Shown here: in pieces, positions 49,801-60,768 of the stretch
Numbering within the stretch: the first letter of the stretch is position 1
How the letters are laid out: every line of letters begins with the position of its first letter
Assembly (NCBI GenBank): GCA_003260075.1
Contig: QLIY01000581.1
Location: forward strand, 1 to 64,000
Direction: 5' to 3'
DNA: 64,000 bases
DNA from: Phallusia mammillata
Lineage: Eukaryota > Chordata > Ascidiacea > Phlebobranchia > Ascidiidae
Position numbers and translations under genes: made by a program
The notes under the pieces: generated by a model
Databases searched by the model: none
What the model was told of the DNA's origin: nothing
The model's input: the letters and a program-made list of their open reading frames with translations, nothing else

Positions 49801-51799
49801 AACGACAACAACATAATCTGACAAAAAGTTGTTGTTTTACAGGAGAGCAGCAACCTGACAGTCAATATATGGACACAACCAACCGCAAATTTTCACACGA
49901 CAGACGAATGCCGATAGGTTTCAACGCACAGAAATTTCCTCTCATGTCAAACGGTTGCGTAGGGTTCATGGAAAAATCGAATTTAGACGGACTCAGAGAG
50001 GGAAGATGGAAAAGGTGAAAATAATTGATAGTGACTACTCTGTTTGTATAATTTAGTGGCTTATGAACATTTTCAATGTACGAAGTTCGGGACGATTTAT
50101 TTCACGACGTTTAACATATTATTTTTCGAAAGTAAGACCGAATTAGGATTTTATGTTTGTTGCAAATCAAGCGCTTCAGTAATTTGCCTTCTTTATTTGT
50201 CCGAACATTTCAAACCCATACCGCCACCTAGCGAACAAATAATCTCCTCACTTTTTTTGAAACACTGATACATTTGAAAACCGTTTACCAACTGTCCGAG
50301 GTATTTCGACACACACTAAAAATCCACATTTTTGGGCTGAAAGTACACAAATAAAACTTTATTTTCGAACTCTATTTTGTCGGTAAACAACTTTTAATGG
50401 CTTTGCAACCTCCCCAACGCTTAGATCTAAAGCAGTGGTTCTTAACCTTTTTTCCTTGCTGCACCCCTTTCAAATCACTAACCAATTTTCGCACCCCCTT
50501 TCAAATCACTAACCAATTTTCGCTCCCCCTTCTGTAATTGCTTAAATAGAATAGACCTAACCAACCTTAATGATTCAGCATCCCCGCACCCCCTAGGAAC
50601 AGTTCTCGCACCCCTTGGGGGTGCGTGCACCCCAGGTTAAGAACCCCTGATCTAAAGCTTGAAGATCGAAAAAGTACAAACCCTTGAGTAATATACAAAC
50701 TACCCTCAGGACGTCAAGATTAAAAAGCGATCCCTTACCTCGGGTCCCGTCAAATCCAGGACCTTCACATTTATGGTCGGTTGGAGCTCCAATGGCCGCT
50801 AGGCGGAACCCACAAGACGTTTTACCCAGTGTCCCAGGTAAGTTTATACGACGCAAATGTTTTAAGACCTTTTACATAACTTGCTTTGCGTCTTATAGAT
50901 TTTTATAAACGGCACAGCCTGGTTTAGTGTTGTTTAGGACAGGCTTTCGGCGAATAACAAACTAATTGCAATTTGTAAGTCACGACTGTTTGAAACCTTT
51001 AGGTCTCGTGCGGAGCAAATGAACAAGTAGAACTTATAATTTACACCATTGGATTATGTTTTATAACCCTGTTGGTGCGATTTTGCATCCGCACGATTTT
51101 GTTATCGTTGTTTTGTTGCAATTGTCGCTTGTCGATTATTTATAATAAAAACTGCTGGAGGAGCAATACTTGGTTATACATTACCCCCCCCCCTGTCGCT
51201 TGTCGATTATTTATAATAAAAACTGCTGGAGGAGCAATACTCGTTTATACATGGTGCCTGGCAGCAATAGCTTAGTTATATGTAGCATTGATATAAGCTT
51301 TCATGAACCATACATGGGCTGTCAATAGCATAAAAAACATTCCACCAAACCCAAACAAACTGACCCAAACACACAGCATGGAAACTCACCTCCGCATAGA
51401 ATCAAATACAACTAAGATTTAAAATAAAAATACCCATATTTTAGGCTCTTAGGCAGATTTACTGCGTGCACTGACATGAACAAAAGTCAGCCCAATTTAC
51501 AAGAATTTTTTTAACTGTAAAAGAAAAACTGTTAACGGTAAACAATTATAATACCCCCCCCCCAATCAAATACAACTAAGATTTAAAATAAAAATACCCA
51601 TATTTTAGGCTTTTAGGCAGGTTTACTGCGTGCACTGACATGAACAAAAGTCAGCACAATTTACAAGAATTTTTTTAACTGTAAAAGAAAAACTGTAAAC
51701 TGTAAACAATGATATAATGTAAGCAGAAAATATTTTTCAGGCAACAGACGTAACGACCCTCTACCGCCTCCACCGGACACAGAGTCCTCTTCAGACTGA
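46827..51799 (+). CDS. Divergent gasdermin/pejvakin-like protein (N-domain only)
   Basis: Seven exons, every phase consistent: 46827-46903, 47122-47233, 47420-47589, 48201-48412, 49843-50014, 50710-50837, 51741-51799; 309 residues. No signal peptide or transmembrane helix. Two stretches match the gasdermin N-domain pattern by eye. Residues 41-59 (VPFLDEAYHFVPFGVIVKR) resemble the early VPxxSLxxAxxxxPLxLVxKK segment. Residues 172-190 (LFVVYEVYYAQSVSVSVTI) resemble the strand after the RKL helix, at about the right distance, preceded by alternating beta-like sequence (130-152) and a KLVMDKRLPEL segment. After about residue 225 there is only an 80-residue basic and Pro/Ser-rich tail (PLPPPPDTESSSD), with no autoinhibitory C-domain; pejvakin too has a short C-terminus. 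Gasdermin N-domains form membrane pores; whether this one does is unknown. An unrelated novel family is possible. Expressed-gene status is strong, family call moderate. Confidence 0.6.
47823..48130. mobile_element. hAT-type MITE in intron 3 of the gasdermin-like gene
   Basis: CAGGGGTCGGCAACCTTTT at the left is inverted as GTTTGCCGACCCTG at the right. The 8-bp flanks are TATTACGC and TATTACAC (one mismatch). It ends 70 bp before the exon 4 acceptor at 48,201. Internal sequence has inverted GGCACGCGTGCC stretches, non-coding. Confidence 0.85.
48432..48655. repeat. 10-C join in intron 4 of gasdermin-like gene
   Basis: Run at 48543-48552; the copy starting AAATACAGC at 48432 restarts at 48553 with several substitutions and small indels. 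Confidence 0.8.
48673..49736. repeat. Complex of three C-run joins in intron 4
   Basis: Runs at 48874-48884, 48948-48957 and 49240-49249. AATGCTTGGGTGACCTG (48,673) restarts at 49,250, and GTTTTGATCCCTTTCTACCC (48,885) recurs at 49,674. Three contig fragments of two haplotypes seem to be interleaved. Small hAT-end fragments (GGTTGAAGACCACTG, about 49,074) are also present. Confidence 0.75.
50433..50649. mobile_element. hAT-type MITE with perfect 8-bp target duplication
   Basis: CAGTGGTTCTTAACCTTTTT and the inverted AGGTTAAGAACCCCTG form the ends; ATCTAAAG flanks both sides (50425-50432 and 50650-50657). It lies in intron 5 and ends 60 bp before exon 6. Internally a short GCACCCCTTTCAAATCACTA motif is repeated. 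Confidence 0.9.
51123..51254. repeat. 10-C join between 61-bp direct copies
   Basis: Run at 51184-51193; TGTCGCTTGTCGATTATTTA restarts at 51194, two base differences. Confidence 0.85.
51400..51715. repeat. 10-C join between ~153-bp direct copies
   Basis: Run at 51554-51563; AATCAAATACAACTAAG at 51400 restarts at 51564. It ends 26 bp before the acceptor of the last gasdermin-like exon. Confidence 0.85.
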
Positions 51800-51954
51800 C
51801 TTCTTGAAAGAGTTTATCACGAAGCCACATGTCTTATTTCAACAAAGTTTCTCTTTTTCACTGTGCAATATCTTTCGGACGAGCTTTGCAATAAATTCGC
51901 ACTGCGCCCGAAATTTACTGCTCGATCCCTGTAAGCTAAAATGAACAGAAGTCC

Positions 51955-52200
51955 TCTGCTGCGAAGCTGTGCATGTGCAGCATACGAGGCAGGCAACGGT
52001 GCTTGTGAATCGACTTTCGACAGGATCACCACTGGGTCTGTGTAGCTTAGTTGGTAGTGTGCGAGTCCCGTTAAGACTCCTGTCGTGGGTTCGAATCCCG
52101 CATGCAGGCTAGCTTTTTTTACGCCTTGTCATGTGGAAACGTTTAGTGATCGGCTAACTCAGTATTACGCCTCCATAAGGCCTGGTGCACTGTGATTCCT
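51955..52200 (+). repeat. tRNA-Asn-like SINE with upstream dispersed repeat
   Basis: 52,033-52,110 folds partly as a tRNA: A box TAGCTTAGTTGGTAG, anticodon arm GAGTC-CCGTTAA-GACTC (loop would give GTT), T arm GTGGGTTCGAATCCCGC. Base 33 is C, not T, and the acceptor stem pairs only with one extra base, so this looks like a derived element rather than a working tRNA. The tail (ACGCCTTGTCATGTGGAAAC) recurs at about 61,180. The segment before it (51,955-52,022) recurs at 25,740-25,805. Confidence 0.6.
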
Positions 52201-52496
52201 GTAAGCTAGAGATAGTTCCAGGAACATTAGGTTCAGGAATACTATACCACGTACAGTTTGAGGAAATTATTTATTGCAAACGATCACAAGAAGCCTTTTG
52301 AACCATATGGGAATTTTGTGCTGCAAAAATTTTTCCAAAAATTATTGTCCAAGGTGTCAAAGCAAAAACCAAATTAGCCAGTTTTCTCACAAAAAGCAAC
52401 AAGATAGCTATTTTCTACCCCGCTCTGTAACGAATGCTACCAAACACATGGACAAAAACGCCGAAACAACAACCTACAAAATAGCCACCAGAGTTC

Positions 52497-54843
52497 TCAA
52501 AACATCATAGCATCAAAGCCCTCTTCAAGAAATTGTTTGTAAACACTCATAAACTTAGCCACAAAGGCTTCTATGTGGTAGATGTCTTTTTGGCCGATGT
52601 GTGTGCGGTGTTCATACTGGGCAACAAGTTGGGTAACCTCGCTTTTCAAAGTCCCATCACAGTTGTGCATTAGTTCGTTGTATATTCCCTATATGCCATA
52701 ATAAGTTAAGGAGACAGTGTGAGAAAGAATAAAACAAAGTAATAGATTTGACAAGACCTGACCTTAAAAGCCCCTACTTTGGATTTAGTGGTTAGCAAAG
52801 CTTTATTATGTAAAGATTGTGTTTTTGTAAAATGGTAAGGTTTGAAACTAAGTTTCCCAAAGTAGGGTTCATATGAGAGATGAAAAATGTGATTTGTGTT
52901 AGTTGAGGTTAGACCATTTAAAATGTTTGCTTTCCAATTGTCTATTTTAAATATTTAATAAATTTACTTAATATTGCTTGATAAGTATACTTAAGTAAAT
53001 CAAAGTTTAAGAACAAAGCAACAAATAAAGAACAACTGCTTAAAACAGTGAAAAAACAATGCTACGAATACTGTCATACCTTCATTATAACATCCGCTGG
53101 TATACATTTTGTGAGCAATTCATATAATCTCTGTCGACCCCCCCCCCCAAGACCTGACCTTAAAAGCCCCTACTTTGGATTTAGTGGTTAGCAAAACTTT
53201 ATTATGTAAATATTGTGCTTTTGTAAAATGGTAAGGTTTGAAACTAAGCTTCCCAAAGTAGGGTTCATATCAGAGATGAAAAATGTGATTTGTGTTAGTT
53301 GAAGTTAGACGGTTTAAAATGTTTGCTTTCCAAATGTCTGTTTTAGTCTATTTTATAAATTTACTTAATATTGCTTGATTTATTCAATTAAATAAAAGTT
53401 TAAGAACAAAAAACAACAAATAAAGCCCCCCCCCCAAAACAATTTTTTATGCTACGAATATTGTCATACCTTCATTATAACATCCGCTGGTATACATTTT
53501 GTGAGCAGTTCATATAATCTCTGTCTAACTTCAAGTAATCGCTTTGGACTTTGTTCAGATACAATCGCGTTGGCAGTTTCACGCAAATATATCTAAACAA
53601 AAATGATGTAACAGTAAGTCACTGGGCATAAGACTTCAGTAATTTTTTAATGTCAAACCTCCCAGTCAGGTTCCATGATTGTCTGATCAGCTGTGAATGG
53701 ATATTGTTGAACACGGCATGTTTCACACATCAGTAAAGCACGACGAAGATTTCGTTTTGATGCTACTACAATCCTGCAAACAAACCAACAACCTGCTATA
53801 ATAATTGGTAGGTGGCAAGATTTATAATTGGTAGGCACAGTAACACTATCCATGTTTTCTGAATTTATGTCATTAAGAGTCAAGTTTGGCAAAAGCATTA
53901 TTCTGTTTTACTAACATGAAGTGATAAAGCATTATTTTGTATTGCCAACATAAAGTGATAACCTGTTTTAGCTCGCTACCCCCCCCCCCTATCCATGTTT
54001 TCTGAATTTATGTCATTAAGAGTCAAGTTTGGCAAAGGCATCATTTTGTATTGCCAACATAAAGTGCTAACCTGTTTTAGCTCGCTTTCAGACACAGTTA
54101 AACAACAAAAGTTCAATTGAACTCATAATAACAGCCTCGTTTTGAGTTTGAAAACAAGGTAATATGTGAGCTGCCTATTTCTTTAATGAATAACACATTA
54201 TTATTTTAACAAGACAAAATCATTTCCCACCTTCTTCCAAGTTCCGGTGGAAGTGTCAATCCCTCTTTCTTACAAACAAATGTTAATATTTTTAAAATCT
54301 CTTCTTCGCTTGGTGCAGGAACCCTGATAGACAAACATCTGCTTCTGATAGCTGGAATTACCTACATAACCACACATCGCATATACATTATAAATACAAA
54401 TGCATATTTATACTTATAATCACATAAAAACCGCATCACTTTTTCTATTGTTTTCAATTTGTAATTTACACAACAAGTTTGTTTAGGCCAGGCCTGTACA
54501 ACCTGTGACCCATTGGCCAAATCTGGCCTATGTTATTAAGTTGCTATGTCCAGCAGATATTTGGATTTTAAATCAAGTGTGGCTTGGTTATCTATATATT
54601 TCATTGCTCACAGTAGGGTTCCTCTATTTCTCGACTTTTTCGTTTCTCGAGAAACGAGAAATTATAAATTCATTTCTCGAGAATCTCGAGTCTCGAAATT
54701 TTTATTTGAGCCGATTTTCTAACAAAAACAAACAAAAAAATTTCCTAATGTACGTTTTTTCGCTTCTAGTAGCGATCACAAGTAGTGACTCGCTCACAAA
54801 CCAGCAAAAAACAAAGCAACTGTTATAGATCTTATGCAACCAG

Positions 54844-54907
<64 letters not shown>

Positions 54908-56247
54908 AATCGCTGTTTCGGAAGCAAAATAAGAAAGTTATGTGCCCAGTCCAATCTAGAGGTGAGTTGAAACGAAAAATACACGTAATAAGAGGTGTCG
55001 CATTTACTTTTTGTTTAAGATACGTGGCGTAATTTTTCTTGAGAAATTTGTATTTCTCGAGAATCGAGACTTTGAGGTCGTGAGGTTTGAGATAACAATG
55101 TTGCGACTTAACTAACCTTACTTGTAGAGTTACAATACAAAATTAGTCTGCATGAGTTCATGTATTTCTCCATTGTTCTTCTCAAGGCATGCTGGGCATC
55201 TTTGGAAAGTCTGTCAACTTCCGTCAATACAATCACCTGGAAGGGTGAAGCGTCACAACAAATGTGTATAATGATAGACAAAAGTCAAAAAAGTTACATG
55301 TTCAAGCTATTACAAAACATTATTTTTAAGAATAATTTGTCAAGATAGGAATGATTAAACATCCTTCCCAATTTGCTATGCATGTTTTACAAACAACTTC
55401 ATCAGAACATTCAGTCGGTTTGCAATCCTTATGCTATTGATGGACTAACCAGAATCGTTTATATTTCTCATAAAAAAGTAAAACCACTTTTTTCCCAAAT
55501 ATGTACATGAATATGTATAATATATATGAGCTCTTAATATGAAAGAGGAAGGCATAATCATCCACTGTCAAGTCGTTTTAGGAAGGAAGATACTACCTTA
55601 AAGTGACGCTGTGTTGAAACATCTAATGGATTTGACTGAGCAACAGTTTTGATAAGTTCTTGAATAACAACCCTACAGAAAAAATACAGCAAAAATTAAG
55701 TTGCGGATACAGTTAAACCATTCTCACACTTTATTTCGGTAAAAAAATGCATCAACTCACCTATCATGGAAGCCAGCATCACTGGGTGTAACTTCAATGT
55801 GATAATTGCTGGCTAATGTTGCAATCTCAATCTTTTTATTTGAAGGTGTAGTAAACATATGTTTCTCTATGCGAAGTTTTTCCACACCAGATCCGTAAAG
55901 TTCTTTCAAAAGGCACATTATTCTTGTCTTCTTTCCTAAGGTTATGCAAATGTGACAATTCCAGTACTCAAGTGCAAAAAGTGCCAAAATGCTACTTCAA
56001 AGAGAGCCTCTTGGAAATAAATGTTCCGCAAACTACGGTACGGTTTATTAAAATTTATTTCACACACATTACACAACAAAACAACATACAAAGTACATTA
56101 AATCTAACCTGCTCCGGGAGGACCATAGACAAGCAGATGAGGAAAATCACCATTTTTTACAAGCATCTTCAGATTTTCAGCCTGATGTAAATGATAATCC
56201 AATTTGGCCAAACTTTTCGGTCGGTATTTGTCAACCCACAAACTCAT
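52497..56247 (-). CDS. RFC3: Replication factor C subunit 3 (clamp loader)
   Basis: Eight exons on the minus strand, phases all consistent: 56247-56109, 55935-55761, 55672-55597, 55236-55117, 54361-54231, 53773-53659, 53592-53470, 52688-52497. The product is 356 residues, the usual length of animal RFC3. It opens [19 protein letters not shown] (RFC box II), with Walker A GPPGAGKKT built across the exon 1/2 junction. [20 protein letters not shown] follows, then [25 protein letters not shown] and a C-terminal GFDAMMF. As part of the RFC pentamer it loads PCNA onto primed DNA. Exon 4 is extended to a GTTAGT donor because the nearer GTAAGG would break the frame. Haplotype copies at 53,138 and 53,426 duplicate introns and part of exon 7 (53,085-53,137 is the spare piece). 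Confidence 0.97.
52754..53530. repeat. Two C-run joins duplicating RFC3 intron and exon 7
   Basis: Runs at 53138-53148 and 53426-53435. AAGACCTGACCTTAAAAGCC at 52,753 restarts at 53,149; the exon 7 fragment ending at 53,137 restarts at about 53,440 and completes there. The model uses the second, complete exon. Confidence 0.85.
53846..54093. repeat. 11-C join in RFC3 intron 5
   Basis: Run at 53979-53989; CTATCCATGTTTTCTGAATT at 53,846 restarts at 53,989. The first copy has about 40 bp that the second lacks, an allelic indel. Confidence 0.8.
54600..55085. repeat. Palindromic TTTCTCGAGAA element split by a 60-C run
   Basis: CTCGAGAAACGAGAAAT and TTCTCGAGAATCTCGAG repeats (54,640-54,700) reappear inverted near 55,040-55,070, with a 60-C run (54846-54905) between. 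It looks like the two ends of one transposon in RFC3 intron 4 with its middle missing. Confidence 0.5.
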
Positions 56248-57020
56248 GCTTATTAAAAATTAAATTGCTTTTGGAACAAAAAGCCAATAGTCTAAAAGTC
56301 TGCCAAAAATGTATTTATATTTACAAGGTGAAAAACTATTTCTATCCCATTTTATATGCTGTTTATTAAAGGTTAGTTAGAACTAATTAAACCATTCTGA
56401 TTTGTTTTGTCTGTTTCAATGAGGCATAAAAATGCAAGCAAATTACATCCGTGCAATTGATTTTACTTGTGCTTATAGCTTTGCTAATTTCAGTGCCGTT
56501 TGCTTTTTTAAGCTACACAGCGCACCCCCCCCCCCGTGCAATTGATTTTACTTGTGCTTATAGCTTTGCTAATTTCAGTGCCCTTTGCTTTTTTAAGCTA
56601 CACAGCGCAAAAAAATCCAATTTCCAATCGCAATTTTCACTGTTGTTGATTGTATTTGGCGGGAACGTGATCTTCTAAAATTACAGGGTCAGTATAGAAA
56701 GCTTTTAGGTAAGTTATCCAAAACATAAAATAATTGCCATAATTGCAGTCAAAATTGTAAAATCAAAACGAAAGTGCCTTTCAAACAATAAAGTTTAATA
56801 TGTTTAAAACAGGAGACTGGTAATAAAATATTTCGTCAAATAAAAAGACACGCATGAATTAATAAAAGCACTGGACCGAAAAAAATACTGGTTGGTTAAC
56901 AAACTTTCAGCTGGGTTGGGTCAAAAATTTTTGTAAACAAACAGTTAACTTTCCATGTTTTCGTATGTGGTTCAGTTAACTGTTGATCAGTAACTTTTGA
57001 ACGTCAATTACCTCGTTACA
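56248..57020. promoter_or_regulatory. Shared head-to-head promoter region of RFC3 and PGAP2
   Basis: The two start codons are 773 bp apart on opposite strands with no exon between, so both genes are probably driven from here; 5' UTR exons cannot be excluded. An 11-C join at 56525-56535 duplicates 56451-56524, so the true spacing is about 85 bp less. No TATA box is evident. Confidence 0.55.
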
Positions 57021-58892
57021 ATGAAACAAGCCGAATTGGTTGGAATGAGCATGTTTGCGGCCGGAACCGTTACGGTGCTGCTACCGTTTTTCGCTTTAAC
57101 ATTTGCAGTTGTTTGGTCACTTTTGTTTGCATTTGATGCTTCGACCAGGACCCATTGTCATGTAAGTTTGTTGTTTAAGTTTTTTTATATATCCATATAT
57201 AATCACAAGTCAAAAAACGGTACAGTTTGCTTGTATATTTAATCTCCCTAAACCTAAACCAATTGTAAAGTTAGTAATTGTTTTATAAAAGTCATTAAAA
57301 TGTTGTTTAAATCTTATGTAATTTTTGCCAGCAGTAATAGTAAATAAAGTTAGTACTTTCGAACACTATTTGTAAGTGGTGACATATTTTTACAAAGCAT
57401 TTTTTAGCAAACCCCAAAAATAATCACTTTATTAAATGTCTTTTCAAGGTTCCCAATTATTTACCAACAGTCAGCGCTGCGATTGGGCTCACACCCCAAG
57501 CTTATGTATGGAGAGCTTGTATAGGAATTTCAACAACACCAAGACTGATAGCTTTGTGGATGTACAGATCATATTTGAGGCAAAGTCAGCTTGATGCCAC
57601 AGCATTGGTAACAAAAATATATTATTGCCAAAAACAAAATTGAATTATTGCTGGCTCACCCTTCTATATTGTACATGCAATCCAAATTAAAATTATCCAG
57701 TTTTGTTGCATTCTAAAAAAAATTTTTATAGCTATTAACTTGTAAAGTCTAAATGTTCTTTTTGTTTATTTAGCTAAAGCCATTTCATCGACTGTTGTCA
57801 CTTGTTATGCTTACTGGACATTTTGTAGAAATCTGGGCTCTCCTTGCATTGTCAGTTATTTCATCTACCGAAAATGGAGGTATAAAATTTTTTCAACAAT
57901 TATTAATTGTGTGGTTAATAAATAAATAATACAGTTGCACACAAACTAACAAAACCGTAAGAGTAAGAAATAATTGTGTTTAGCTTGAGTGTGTGTGTAT
58001 GTATGTAAAAGTGCCTCACATTCCAGACTAGTGTGTTTCTACATGTGGGATTTTATGATTTGTTAGTAATGCTGATGCATTTGTTTTAACAGTCACTGTG
58101 CATAGCATCTTAACATGTCAGAACTACAAGAAGTCTATTGTTTGTTTGCTTTTAAAATCACCTGTGCATAGCAGTGACAAACAAAAGCCAAATTATAATT
58201 GAAGCATATAAGAACTGGGCACAGAACTATCAAATGTGGTGCATGCCAACCATTTTAAAAAGAGTCTCAACCTTTTTCAGATTTACATGAATATGCCTTC
58301 ATTACTTTTATGGTTGGAGGTATCACATCCATGATAACAGATTCATTGAATAAAACAACTCTTGTTCTTAATGAAAGGGAGCGACAAATGGCCAAAAGAA
58401 AATTAATATTCTGTATTCTCAATATTACCTCATTCGTATGGGCTGTTGTTTTTTACTTCCAGCACAATTGGTATTGTAAACCAGGAGGTAAGTTTAAGAT
58501 TTTTTGTATGTAGCTTACTTTGTTGCAAAATTAGTAGCTTTCATGACTATTACAGTGTAAAACAGTGAGTTAATGACTAGTACAGTGTAAAACAGTTGTA
58601 TTTAAAACATTACCAAAAAATTTTTCCTAAATCTTGGATTTGATGAAATGCGTGTTTTAAATTTTACAATTACAAACTTCTTTTTGAAAGGGTGTCTGCC
58701 TTTAAAAAGTAAAATTATTTTTTCCTAGATGTATAATTAAAATACCTAAATTTATTTGCAGTTTACACATTATTCGCCTTCTTCGAGTATATCGTGATTT
58801 TAAGCAACATGGGATTTTACTACACTCAAAAACTTGAGATGGTAGACTACAGAATAACAGTGGTTGACCCTGATGGGAATAAAATCGGTTGA
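57021..58892 (+). CDS. PGAP2: Post-GPI attachment to proteins factor 2
   Basis: Five exons, phases consistent: 57021-57161, 57449-57607, 57774-57879, 58281-58487, 58762-58892; 247 residues, close to the family's usual ~250. The ATG at 57021 (MKQAELVGMSMFAAG) is chosen because the upstream extension has no ATG. Signature features of the Frag1/DRAM/Sfk1 family are visible: an N-terminal helix, HCHVPNYLPTVSAAIG at the first splice, VWRACIGISTTPRL, HFVEIWALLALSV, and several further hydrophobic helices. PGAP2 is a multi-pass Golgi protein required for lipid remodelling of GPI anchors after PGAP3. Ends GNKIG. Confidence 0.93.
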
Positions 58893-60768
58893 AATGAAAA
58901 AGTTTCATTTTTGGTGTTGCAATTATGAAATGCTACATATGGTATATACCCTGTTTAGAGTAAATTTCTGTAGAAGTTTTGTTTCTTCTACAGGCCTTTA
59001 GCGGTTACGAATGCCAAAGAGTGTAAAAGTATATTTTTGTTGCTGAATGTTAATAGAAAGCATAGTGGTTTGCCAGTGATATTATTCGACCAATTTTTCT
59101 ATGCACTGTGCCTATTATGAATTTTCTGTTTTTTGAATATGAAAAATATATACTAAAGCTTTTAATACAATGTGCAGTTATGTGTGTGACATTTTGTGTT
59201 TGAGATAAGAATAACTGTTGTTATCTTAAGGATTTTTAGTTCCATTTTGACTTTAAGTGCCAGGTAGAGTTATGAAAAACCTTAATCGTGGAACGTTGCT
59301 CAAGACGTGCAGTTTTTTGGGTGGGCAAATTAGTTAACTGTTGTTTGAATCACGTTTTTTTTTTGCAGCCACGTCCGGTTTGTAAGTTTACCAAAAATAA
59401 AGTGCACGTTGCAATGCCTCATGCAGGTATTTGATAATATGTTGCTCTGGGAGTTTAGTTTATCTGCGAAAAAGCAACCAGATGTAACCAACACTACAAT
59501 TATGTACTATGATTTATCATAATGTCAAAGCTTTATTTATTGGGACTATTCAAAGTTTCCTTTCAGAGTTTATACTTATAAATCCAAGCTAGGCCTACAT
59601 TTTTGGGCAGTAAATTTTAGCAGACATTTAATTGACTATGCATATTTTTCACACATAAAGCATGCTATTTAACAAGTCAGTATATCATGGATTAAAACGT
59701 GCGTCGCACTCTATAACGTCTAGGACGAGTCATACCCAGGCCAGAAATTTAAGATATATTATTCACTCATATGTATTTTTACCCCCTTTGTTTTGAAAGA
59801 GAGGAACGTGTATATTTTATAAAATATCACAGACTGCGTCGATTTGTTTTCGTGGCTGCGGTCCGTGTTTTTTTAAGGTGTTTTGAAAAAACAAATTTCT
59901 CCAGCGGTTTCCCAAAATTTGGACTTGCAACTACAGTACTATTTTTTGGTATTTAAATGAAACACTTGCGGTCTCTTAAAACTACTTAGCGGTCACCCAA
60001 ACCAAACCTTAAAAAAACNCTTGCGGTCTCTTAAAACTACTTAGCGGTCACCCAAACCAAACCTTAAAAAAACCCTGGCTGCGGTCTTTCAAAAATGTGC
60101 AAAATTGTCGCCCTCTTTGCCCAATACCACCTGCAATTCATGGATGTGCTACGAAAATGTTGCCGAGTTCCTTATTCAAACTCAAACATGTAAACAACCG
60201 AATTAAAACACGTCACGTATGCTTCAGAATGTCAACATAGTATGCAAATTAAATGCTAGGCAAACTGTTTTATGTATCTCATTTTCGCTTCAAAATCGAA
60301 CGAGAATATTCTACCTCATTTCCGCACCACCAGTGGTCCATGGACCACCATGTTACTGTTGGAACGGGTCGAAGAAACTGAATTGTAATTATAAAATCAA
60401 GTTTGGCAATAAACTAGAAAAATACGAGTTTGGTTTTGTAAAACCTTGTAGTTATTATTATTTTTTTTCACTTTAGATGTGACGGTAAAAATGAACCCGA
60501 AGTACCACATTCAGAAATTTTTCAACGAGTTTTTTGAGGTTTTTGGATTGGTTTACCACCAACTCCTTTACAGTACCCTCCGTTGCAGAGGTCTAGGGAT
60601 TTAAAGTCCTTTAGTCTTCTAAAAGGGGGAAGGGCTAGCTCGCTATACAAACCCTTGGCTTGGGACAACCACAATACAGCCTACTCTTCAATGCCATGAT
60701 CCTGAACCTCAAAGCTTTCGCACAAGGGCATTCCTACAATCATTTTGGCACCAATTTCCCCCAAAAAG
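58893..60768. other. Intergenic between PGAP2 and UNC93-like gene
   Basis: Convergent 3' ends. AATAAA at about 59,396 may serve PGAP2. A single N at 60019 separates two exact copies of a CTTGCGGTCTCTTAAAACTA unit of about 55 bp (from 59,966 and 60,020). No exon found. Confidence 0.5.

Noticed and set aside
52033-52110. Functional tRNA-Asn gene
   Set aside because: C at position 33, imperfect acceptor stem with one extra base, and repeat-family flanks favour a SINE.
53085-53137. Extra RFC3 exon
   Set aside because: It is a truncated haplotype copy of exon 7 ending at a C run; the complete exon is 53470-53592.
54785-54970. Poly-proline open frame
   Set aside because: It is the 60-C run translated; the run is probably gap filler.
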